Source: Symsagittifera roscoffensis
Taxonomy: Eukaryota > Xenacoelomorpha > Acoela > Convolutidae
Length of the DNA stretch: 64,000 bases
Reading direction: 5' to 3'
Assembly: GCF_963678635.1 (NCBI RefSeq)
Contig: NC_087063.1
Span: forward strand, 67,186,727 to 67,250,726
In this document: positions 55,941-64,000 of the stretch, in pieces
Numbering within the stretch: the first letter of the stretch is position 1
Layout: each line of letters begins with the position of its first letter
The notes under the pieces: generated by a model
Seen by the model: only the letters and a program-made list of their open reading frames with translations
Told to the model about the DNA's origin: nothing
Databases searched by the model: none
Translations under genes and position numbers: made by a program

Positions 55941-56480
55941 GACGGTAAATAATCTTTGGAATCTTTGAAAAATTTTGCAGGGCTCCAACGGCGATTTGCG
56001 CACAAACGGTATGTGAAAAGAGGATGAACACAATAAACTGATCATGAATTCAGTGGAAAGATTAGAAAATTTTTCGATGGGCTAATCAAACTTTCGTCTT
56101 CAAATTATATTTCACTCTTTCCACTGCCTCTCTGAGTTTTATTTTTATTAAACTAATTATGTCGATGTATCAAAATATATAAAAGTTAAACAGTTGAATA
56201 ACAATTTATTAATGAATTAGCTAATTATTCAAGAGTTTGATTGTTCAACTGCATTTTGTTACTATCAGTCGCAAGAAACCTAAGATTCCAAATTTAGTCA
56301 CCTAATTTCAAAAATCGTTTTTATGTTGTTTTTCTTTTATGGCTACATCAATATAATTGTAGAGCAACGATACCTGAAAACTGATCCACTGACGAATGCA
56401 GTGAACTTTTTGAAAAGTTTCATGAACCAAACCAAAATGTCGAAAAACGCTGCATAACTTGGCCGCAATAGTCAATAAGA
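55940..56480. repeat. Diverged repeat shared with 60540-61080, copy 1
   Basis: Shares in order TCCAACGGCG, a GTATG.GAAAAGAG run, TTTCACTCTTTCCACTGCCTC, GTCGCAAGAAACCTA and AATATGGAGAAAA with the second copy. Similarity is patchy (perhaps 60-65% by eye). No continuous frame is conserved. Confidence 0.5.
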
Positions 56481-56672
56481 TAATATGGAGAAAAGTAACA
56501 CGGCTGGTTTAATTTATCAAGACAAATTGAACAGAATTATAAAGATTAAATACCCCACAGTTAGGTTTTCTATGAATTGTAGTTGATTATAACGAATATT
56601 TATGATCTGTTTAAATTAAACTCTAAAATAATCGGTTATATTAGGTGAGTAACCGACTATAAAACAAACAAG

Positions 56673-57185
56673 ACTGCTCGTATCAGCCCTGAATGTTCCT
56701 ACTGCCTTTTAAGGTTTATGGAGCAGTAATAACATTAAAAATTTCAATTAAATAAAACAAAAATGAAAAAAAAAATTTTATTTGAATTTGAAATTTTTTA
56801 ATGAAAATCATCTCTCCACACGCCATATAAACTACAAAAGGATAAATTTCGCTCCTTGTAACAAACCAATTATGGGAAATAAGCTTCTTTTAACCAACTT
56901 GGAACGATTTCTAAGACGAATTAACTCTCCGTTTACGCGTTAATAGCGCGAAATAAATCGCGCGTTAATTGTCCCAAATTGGCCAAAATGGCGATCTTTA
57001 AACCCCCGTTACTTTACAAAAAATGATCACAGGTGAAATATCTTTTCAAATTTGAGCTTATGACAACAATACCTTTCGAATGATTTTAAAAAATTCCGTC
57101 AAAAATGGCTAGTTAAAAAGTCGAAATTTGTCTGAAGAAAAAAAACCCACCCGAGCACATTTATTCCGTTATTTTCGTATCGAAC
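56673..57185 (+). repeat. 520-bp hairpin-ended repeat, copy R3
   Basis: Start ACTGCTCGTATCAGCCCTG; the first hairpin has lost one arm (CAGCCCTG, 56684-56691). The end hairpin is cut as well (TTTCGTATCGAACAA). Interior as R1 and R2. Confidence 0.75.
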
Positions 57186-57538
57186 AATAAGTTGAAATGA
57201 GTTATAATAGATTATACTCGATTATCATGGATCTTAACAGATTATAATGGATTATCATAATTTTTATGAGAAAGAGCTTAGATTTTTCATAATCATGAAA
57301 TTAAATATCCAAACAAAAAACGTTATAATCGCAAAATTATGTTATACATTTAACTACTGCAGAAACTTATATAGTTTTTTCCCCTTCCCAAAAAAACTTA
57401 CAGTTACTGACACCGATTTTATTTCCTTCTTTTAGTACCATCTTCCTTTTCCCACCACTTTCCCTTTTCTTACATCAATTTCCGTGAAAAATACCGTAAA
57501 CCCCCTAAGAGACTTTAGCACCCCCCAGCTTACGGGCG
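57186..57538. other. Noncoding, with ATTATAATGGATTA motifs
   Basis: The TTATAATNGATTAT-type motifs seen in the duplicated block recur here (57190-57260). No gene. Confidence 0.4.
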
Positions 57539-57680
57539 TTGCCAGGTAGATGTGGGAGGGTAGGTGTGTGTGGGGGTTCGCGTGGGAGTATGATAGGTGG
57601 GGTTAGATGGGATGGTCTAGGTGGGGGTGGCGTAGGTGGGGGTGTGGGTAGGTGGGGTGAGGAGATAGATGGAGGTGGCG
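57539..57680 (+). repeat. G-rich tract with repeated GGTGGG
   Basis: Over about 140 bases the plus strand carries many GGG and GGGGG runs a few bases apart (GGTGGGGGTGG, GGTGGGGTGAGG). Four or more adjacent runs could form a G-quadruplex. The open frames across it are Gly- or Thr/Pro-rich by composition only. Confidence 0.5.
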
Positions 57681-58129
57681 GTAGATATGCGTATATATGT
57701 CAGAAGACTGGGTATGAATTTGGGCGTGTTCAATTTACGTGATAAAATTGAGAAGACCTCAGTTAAAAGTCTAAGGGACATGATTTTTTCAAGTGCCAGT
57801 AGAGTTAAAAAACGAGTAAGAAGTGAGAAATACAGAAAAAGCTGCAAATTTTGCAGAACCTCTTTATTCCATTCCAATATATTATTATAGAGTTTACATA
57901 GATTATATTATAATCGGTTTAATTTTTCTAAAAACAATGGAATAGAAAGGATTATTATCGATTGCGTGGTCCAAAAGAGTAATTATAATTAATTATACTG
58001 GCAAATTTTTTGACCAAGAAACTTGATTTTAATCGATTATGGTCCATGGAACCTCACTGAGGGAAGTTTTTCTCAAATTGGGTTGAGGTTGGATGGAAGC
58101 AGTAAAAGATCAACCATTGCTTAGAATTT
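57681..58129. other. Noncoding spacer
   Basis: I see no gene or clear repeat apart from a few TTATAATCGATTA motifs near 57900-58040. Confidence 0.35.
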
Positions 58130-58440
58130 TACCAGAAATATTACGGTACAGTTTGTTTTTTCAAAACTCGAATCCAAGTTTCCGTTAAGGGCGTTTAGCA
58201 ATTACGAAAATTCTTATGAGCAAAATGCTGATCGCATAGCCCCAAATTTGCAGAACTGCTAGCCTTGGGGCGTAGCGATCAGCATTTTGCTTGTTAGAAG
58301 TTCCTAATTGCTAAATGCCTTTTGCGGAAACTTGGATTTGAGTTTTGAAAAACAAATTGTACCGTAGTATTTCCTACTTGCTAAACACCTTCTGCGGAAA
58401 CTTGGACTCGATTTTTGAAAAACGAACTGTACCATAATAT
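58130..58440. mobile_element. Foldback element with ~110-bp arms
   Basis: 58134-58242 and 58262-58370 are reverse complements with scattered mismatches: for example TACGGTACAGTTTG pairs with CAAATTGTACCGTA, and AGCAAAATGCTGATCG with CGATCAGCATTTTGCT, leaving a loop of about 20 bases. The outer part of the right arm occurs again in tandem at 58371-58438 (TTCCTACTTGCTAAACACC...GTACCATAATA). Noncoding MITE-type foldback; superfamily unknown. Confidence 0.7.
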
Positions 58441-59206
58441 ATATCTTAACATAAGATTTTAAGGATTTAGAATGTCAAATAGTAAAAAAAATTTAACTAT
58501 CGAAAAACCAAAACTGTTCAGTTTACAAACAAAAGCAAATTTTCTTACTTACTTCAGGAAGGTTATTTCTAACTAAGCCAAAAAAGCAATTTTTTGACCA
58601 ATTGAAAGCGTCAATTATTGGAATTAACTAAAGAAAGTGTCAAAAACTTTGGACATATATCCATATATCAATAACTAAGAAGAGCAGTAAAATCAAAATA
58701 AGTTGGCTCTGTAACTTTTTTTGTCTCCCCGAATTGATTGCTATTTCTTTGCTTACACCAGCTGAGAGTTCGGCGTTGAAAGTTTTTGAGTGGCATCTGA
58801 AGTGAGGTTCAGTGCGGATAAAGGTTCACCAATAAAATTTTATTGGCATTGAAGATACCTGAAATCACACAAAAGTAAACAAAATTGATTGTGTTTCAAT
58901 ATAGCAGACCAGACAAGCAAACAAATTAAATGATTATCCCCCAGCAGACAAATGATTCAATCAAATTGGCGGAAGAATTCAAAGGGTACCCAAACCATAT
59001 AATACAAAGAAATTGCCGGATCTATTCATCAAGTTGACATAATTTACTGTAATTGTCTTTGGGTTGGACCTGAACTAAGCATCCAAACTTTTAATAAGCC
59101 AGAAGCAGTAAAAAAAAGTAATTTGGATCTTGGTAATTATTCCCCATTTTACCTTGTTAACTATCCCCCATGCATGTGTTATTTTTGGCAACCAACTTTT
59201 GTATAA
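58441..59206. other. Noncoding spacer
   Basis: No gene or repeat recognised in this stretch. Confidence 0.35.
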
Positions 59207-59450
59207 ATTATGCAGGGTCTTATGCATTAAACGGCCCAAATTGAAAACACATAATCAACATACAATTACATCAGTTATTACATATTATACGAGCCAATCA
59301 GGATTAATCTCAGTATCAATCGAAATGGCTGACCTACTTGCTCGAATTTGATTGGCTAATATTAGCCAATCAGGATCAGTTTCTGTTTTAGTTTTCATTT
59401 TGCTTCAATTTTGATTTTTGGGCCATTTAACGCATGAGACCCATTATGCA
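59207..59450. mobile_element. MITE with perfect 8-bp target duplication
   Basis: ATTATGCA at 59207-59214 and 59443-59450 flanks a 228-bp body whose ends, GGGTCTTATGCATTAAACGG and the reverse complement of CCATTTAACGCATGAGACCC, match at 17 of 20 positions, followed by CCCAAA in both. In the middle, AGCCAATCAGGATTA and TAGCCAATCAGGATC form another repeat. The 8-bp duplication points to hAT; no transposase. Confidence 0.8.
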
Positions 59451-60539
59451 TTTCAAAATAGCCACCATTTAATTGAACTTTAAATTTCGCATTTTTTTAA
59501 GTCGTATTGATTGAATACGGGGGTTAGAAATTAGAGGATAAGCAAATTATAGATGGCTCCTATAAAATAGACATTAAACTCTTTTTTTTTCTAGCATTTA
59601 GGACCAAAACGCTAACGATACTTTTTGCTTGAAATAAACTTTCACAAATACAAAAAGAGTTTATCAACCCTTTGCATATCAAAATATTTTTTTTTAAAAT
59701 ATTTATAAAACTTTAATCCAAATTTCAAAAAGCATTTTTGAAATGCATAAACTATACAATTGCGACATAAGAAAGCCTTCAAGAAAGCGCAAATCAAAGT
59801 CAAATATAGTCAGCGAAAGTTAATTGTAGTCAATAAAGAATTTTCACAAACGTTTGCAATACAGTTGCGTCTAAGTTCCTTTAATTGCAGTCTTGCATCG
59901 ACGTCTAAACTCACTTTTTTTGTTCACGTCTAATTTGCTTTTCGTCTTCCTAGGCCCGATTGAATACATAAATTAAGAAATTTAATTTAATCTATCACCT
60001 GAAAATTCATTTTAATTTGAAAATTTGGCAACCAAATTTGCATTTCTAAAAATTGAACTATTGGAGGATAGTTAACAAGATTCAGTAATTTTTCAGTTGT
60101 AGAAAATACTTTTAAACTTTGTTTTGGGGGCCAAAAAGTTTTAAAAAAGTAAGTATAAAGAAATCATCAGTTTTTGTACGATAAATGCATAAACCATTAT
60201 TTTTGCTCGTTTTCCATTTAAACTTTCAGATAATCAACCAATTTTGGTTCAAAAAATTGAAAAATTTTTTTTTTATTTTGCGGGGATGTTATTTGCTTAA
60301 TAATGACATTGGCAGAATTTTTCATCACAAACTCCATTTTATCGTTCTGCTCGAAAATGTTTAACAGTTTTTTGGGCATATTGAGGCAAATTTATAAGCG
60401 TTTGCTCATTGATTTTAATTAAATTTTAAAAAAAAATTTGGAAGTTAAAAAAAAATAGTTACGTTGCTCCACTCTCTGTTTATAAAAATAAAAAGTTAAA
60501 TCATTAAGCGAAATGAGCCGTTATGTTATTTTTTAAATA
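59451..60539. other. Noncoding spacer
   Basis: AT-rich, no gene or repeat recognised. Confidence 0.35.
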
Positions 60540-61080
60540 ATAGGATTGAAACAAAAGTTCTGTAGAGTTTCAACGGCGCTTATTGCAAAAACAGTATGGG
60601 AAAAGAGTATTGACACAAATTAATTGCCATACATTTAGCAGAAGGACTAGAAATTTTTTTTATGGGTTTACCAGACCTCCTTCGAATTAAATTTTACTCT
60701 TTCCACTACCTCTTTAAAATAGTTTTCATAGCTTATAATAAATTTGACAATGTACTTAAATTTTGTTTGTTTAATTGCATTACAAAACTGTCAGCCGCAA
60801 GAAGCCTACAAATTCTTACTTTCTAACCTAAGTCAAACATCCTTTTCATTATGCGCAACGGTAAAACATTTGTCAGGCAACGTTGTCTAAGCAAGCCGAA
60901 AACGAGTCCATTGACGGGAGCAATGAAATTTATGAGAAAATCCACAAACCGGGCAGAAGAAATGTGAAACAATGGACGACAAGATCAAAATAGTTGAAAT
61001 CAAGGAACGAGAAGGCCGCGTTAGTCGGAAATCTATATGGAGAAAAAACACTGCTGAAATTAATAATTTGGACAATATGA
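60540..61080. repeat. Diverged repeat shared with 55940-56480, copy 2
   Basis: Partner of the segment at 55.9 kb. It contains TTTCAACGGCG, TTTTACTCTTTCCACTACCTC, GCCGCAAGAAGCCTA and CTATATGGAGAAAAAA. The overlapping 94-residue minus-strand frame is not conserved in the partner. Confidence 0.5.
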
Positions 61081-61925
61081 ACAAAATTGCCAATTTTAAG
61101 TAAGTTGGCGGTAAATTGAGTTCACGAATTGAGATCGAAGTTGATAGTAAACCAGCAGGAATTGAGATCAAACGTTTGGCATTTCAACCGAAAGCTCAAC
61201 TGATAGCAATAATTGAGATTGAGATTGATCTCGCTAGTTACCACCTGGTAAATAAAAAAAGTAATTTAAAACACCAATATATTATTCAACTGAAATCTGC
61301 AAACAGAAAGCGAATTTTGCTTGAAATTTGGAAGATTCCGCTTATAAACGCGGATTCCGCAACAGCTCAATTTTACTATACCTGCATTTTGTTATTTGTT
61401 TTAAGATTCAACAAAATCTTCCATTTTCCGCAAATTTTTGGAGTAATTTTGATTGTTACAGTGTTTTAGCCATAGCTATTTTTTGTGGAATGCGAAACAG
61501 CAAAGAAGTTTGAAGAAAAATAGCAAAAAATGCGGGTTATGCGACAAATCAGATTTTGCTTGTTGTGAAATCCCCTTACAATTCAGAAAATACGCCTCCT
61601 AGTGTATTTCTCAAATTGGTTGAGATTTGAAACAGTAACAAGTTCAAAAAATTATAGAAATTAACTAAAATTACTATTTTGCAGTTTTTATTGAAACTTG
61701 GAACGAAGTTGTAGAACAAACAGATTTAGGTTTGGCTTAATTTAGTCAATCGAAGCTGACATTCTAACAAAAAATTTTGTTATTTGATGAGCAGTTATAA
61801 TGAATGTAAACCTATTACATTGCTTACAAAAATTCGGAATGATATAATGTACAAACATTTGCGCAAAACTCTTGAAGTTTGTTTTTAGGCGAAGAATTTA
61901 AAATAGTTAATATGAACCAGCATCA
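61081..61925. other. Noncoding spacer
   Basis: One plus-strand frame of 117 codons (61116-61469) lies here; it has no family I recognise, no Kozak-like or splice context, and I do not call it a gene. Confidence 0.35.
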
Positions 61926-62070
61926 TACCCCTGTACCATTTTTTGGGCTTACCCCTGTACCATTTTTGGGCTTACACCTGTACCATTTTTTGGGCTTACC
62001 CCTGTACTATTCTTTTGGCTTACCCCTGTAACATTTTTTCGGCTTACCCCTGTACCATTTTTTGGGCTGT
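61926..62070 (+). repeat. 25-bp minisatellite
   Basis: Six head-to-tail units of TACCCCTGTACCATTTTTTG + GGCT type with a few changes (61926-62070). The repeating peptide in the overlapping frame is a by-product. Confidence 0.85.
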
Positions 62071-63179
62071 GAAAGAAGTGCACGACGTTGATATGACTTG
62101 CTCATCATTTGAAAATGTAGTCTTGGCCTTTTGTTCAGTTGAATTTTTGTTTCCGAAGGTTATGAAAAAACACTATAAAATTTCTGGTAAAATTTTTACC
62201 TAACACTCTTTTTCAAGATTAGTAGTAAGACAAACGAAAGACCAAATCATTAAAAAAATAAGTTCAAAAGTTATTCCAACATATGGCAGAATACTGATGT
62301 TAAATAAAATCGGCGAACATCCCTAAGAGGGAATTACAAATTGTCTCTAAATGTTTTACTATTACTACTACTACTACTACTAAATGCTAACAAAATGAAA
62401 CTGACAGGACGGGTACTAGAGATGATTTGAAATAAGCATACAAGAATCCAGACCCCTGGAAACTATACCCCCCAACCCGAGTGTATAATAAATATATATA
62501 TTATACATATATATATATGTATAATGAAAAGGAGACATTGATTCGTTAGAATAAAAGTGCAAAGGACAACAGTAGCCAGAGCCAAGAAGGTCGAAACCCA
62601 AAACTGGGCTAAGTTTTAATCAAACTGTTAATATCGCCAAAAATCAACATTTTTTTAGTTACTAATTTTTTGAGAGGATGCAGTTAAAATATAAATTGTG
62701 AACCTTTCGTGCCATATTTCTTAGTTCTTAAACTTACTTGACGTAGTCCAATTATAAACAATCAACTATCCAATAATAATTTATTCCAATAAACTATAAG
62801 AGTTCCATTATTTTCTTTCAGTTTTCAAAACTTAACTGGATGCAATTTGAAACCAGCAAAACGAAAGTTAAGCACAATTTGTTTGTTTCCCCTTTGCCTA
62901 TTGCTTGCAGTTTGAGTTCACTTCTGGAAAACTGTATTTATCCAAATTTGCTCAATATTAATATTGAAAAAATTGCGATGTCTGAGTCAATTAGGCGTTT
63001 GGACTATCATCTGATTTTGTGTTTAACTTAAGGTTGATTGAGATTTATGCTCACGTTTGAAGTTCAAAAGCCCCAAACATTTTTGTCGGCATCAAAAAAT
63101 CAAGGTCAAAAGTTCATTTAGTTTTGGACAAGTTAATCTTGCAAAGATTTTTCAATTTAACCTTGACGTTTTGATATTT
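62071..63179. other. Noncoding, with two microsatellites
   Basis: An ACT tract lies at about 62357-62382, and an AT-palindrome (ATATATATTATACATATATATA-like) at 62490-62521. No gene seen. Confidence 0.4.
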
Positions 63180-63440
63180 AATATCGGTCTATTCTGTGCA
63201 CTGTAAAACGATATATAAAGTGAGTTGAGTCTTCCAAATTGTCAAAGTTTGCTGATTTTAAAGCCCTACAATTTTACGAAAACTGTGGCAGGTGACATTT
63301 ATTCATAAATTTAGGCCCAGAACAGTTACAACTTAATGTTCTGTCAATTTCATCAAACGTTTGAACAAAATGGTTTTCTTATATGAACTCCCCAATAATG
63401 CTATTGTTTCTTTTGACGTGGAATCAATTTTTTGAGACAC
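63180..63440 (+). repeat. Strongly diverged copy of the 520-bp repeat
   Basis: The order TTTAAAGCCC.ACAATTTTACG, TGGCAGGTGA, AAATTTAGGCCCAG.ACA and TCAAA.G.TTGAACAAAATGG follows that of the interior of R1-R3. Similarity is weak. Confidence 0.35.
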
Positions 63441-63537
63441 TAAAAATTGACGTTGTGATTGATGAAAAAACCAAAGTTGAAAATTCATAAATTTCAATGC
63501 AGCCTGCAATTGTAATTACATTACAAGCACGTTTCTT

Positions 63538-64000
63538 ATTGTTCCTAATTTCGTAAACAAAGTAACGGAATATTTGTGCTCGGGTTGGGTTTTTTTTCTT
63601 CAGACAAATTTCGACTTTTTAACTAGCCATTTTTGACGGAGTTTTTTAATATCATTTGAAAGCTATTGTTGTCCTGAGCTTAAATTTGAAAAGTTATTTC
63701 ACCTATGATAATTTTTCGTAAAATTATGGGGGTTAAAGATTGCCATTTCGGCCAATTTGGGACAATCAACGAGCGATATATTTCGCTCTATCAACGCGTA
63801 AGTGGAGAGTTAATCCCTCTTAGAAATCGTTCTAAATTGGTTGAAAGAAGCTTGTTTGCCATGAATGATTTGTTACAAGGAGCAAAATCTATTCTTTTGT
63901 AGTTTGTACTTAATATGACGTGTGGGAGATGTTTTTACAAAAAATTTCATTTAAAAAAAAATTTTTTTTATTTTTTTAACTAATAACCTTTCATGTTATT
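63538..64000 (-). repeat. 520-bp hairpin-ended repeat, inverted copy R4 (cut by window end)
   Basis: Reverse complement of the 3' four fifths of R1-R3: CAAAGTAACGGAATATTTGTGCTCGGG, GGCCAATTTGGGACAAT, GAAAGAAGCTTGTTTGCC and GGAGCAAAATCTATTC follow in reversed order. The end hairpin arm is altered (TTTCGTAAACAAAG). The other end is outside the window. Confidence 0.75.

Noticed and set aside
51722-57185. Helitron assignment for the hairpin-ended repeats
   Set aside because: A terminal hairpin is present but I find neither a CTRR end right after it nor insertion between A and T.
57539-57742. Gly-rich ORF
   Set aside because: Direct product of the G-rich tract; no other coding sign.
61116-61469. 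117-codon plus-strand ORF
   Set aside because: No recognisable motif, starts inside the diverged repeat, not conserved in the partner copy; length is possible by chance.
61943-62203. 86-codon ORF with repeating peptide
   Set aside because: It is the translation of the 25-bp minisatellite.

Overview
The window is animal (invertebrate-type) nuclear DNA: AT-rich, almost empty of host genes, and built mostly from nested LTR retroelements and small DNA-transposon derivatives. The retroelement classes (Ty3/gypsy with an env-like region, BEL/Pao), the hAT-like and TA-target MITEs, and one intronless type II membrane FkbM-family methyltransferase gene with an AATAAA signal all fit a metazoan. I cannot fix the species or phylum from sequence alone.

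Layout. 1-1.18 kb: unannotated flank. 1.19-19.31 kb: element A, an 18.1-kb Ty3/gypsy-type element on the minus strand (LTRs 410 bp, 9 differences, 4-bp target duplication CTAT) with gag, protease, RT, RNase H, integrase (D,D35E), a small membrane ORF, a Pro/Ser/Thr-rich ORF, a Cys-rich env-like glycoprotein region and a further 3' ORF; almost every frame is broken. 20.74-26.06 kb: element B, a 5.3-kb gypsy element, minus strand, missing most of RT and RNase H. 26.2-31.8 kb: copy 1 of a duplicated block that carries the only credible host gene (28.01-29.02 kb, minus). 32.8-50.5 kb: copy 2 of that block, which lacks the host gene and is split by element C (BEL/Pao, 33.75-43.08 kb, minus) and element D (5.4-kb gag-only relative of A, 43.45-48.81 kb, minus) and by a 0.36-kb hAT-like MITE. 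50.8-57.2 kb: palindromes and an array of short repeats that share hairpin-bearing ends. 57.2-64 kb: noncoding DNA with a G-rich tract, a foldback element, a perfect-TSD MITE, a 25-bp minisatellite and an inverted copy of the ~520-bp repeat.

How it fits together. Each paralogous block supplies empty sites for insertions in the other, so MITE boundaries and relative order can be read directly: duplication came first, then separate insertions and gain or loss of the methyltransferase segment. Elements A and D share LTR ends, primer-site region, leader and gag, so A-type elements probably mobilised D-type deletion derivatives. The strongest structural signals are a pair of leader repeats in element C whose 9-bp stems differ by four fully compensated base pairs, a tRNA-like unit inside the element C LTRs, and the hairpin-ended repeat family at 51.7-57.2 kb. 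No functional, complete mobile element is visible.
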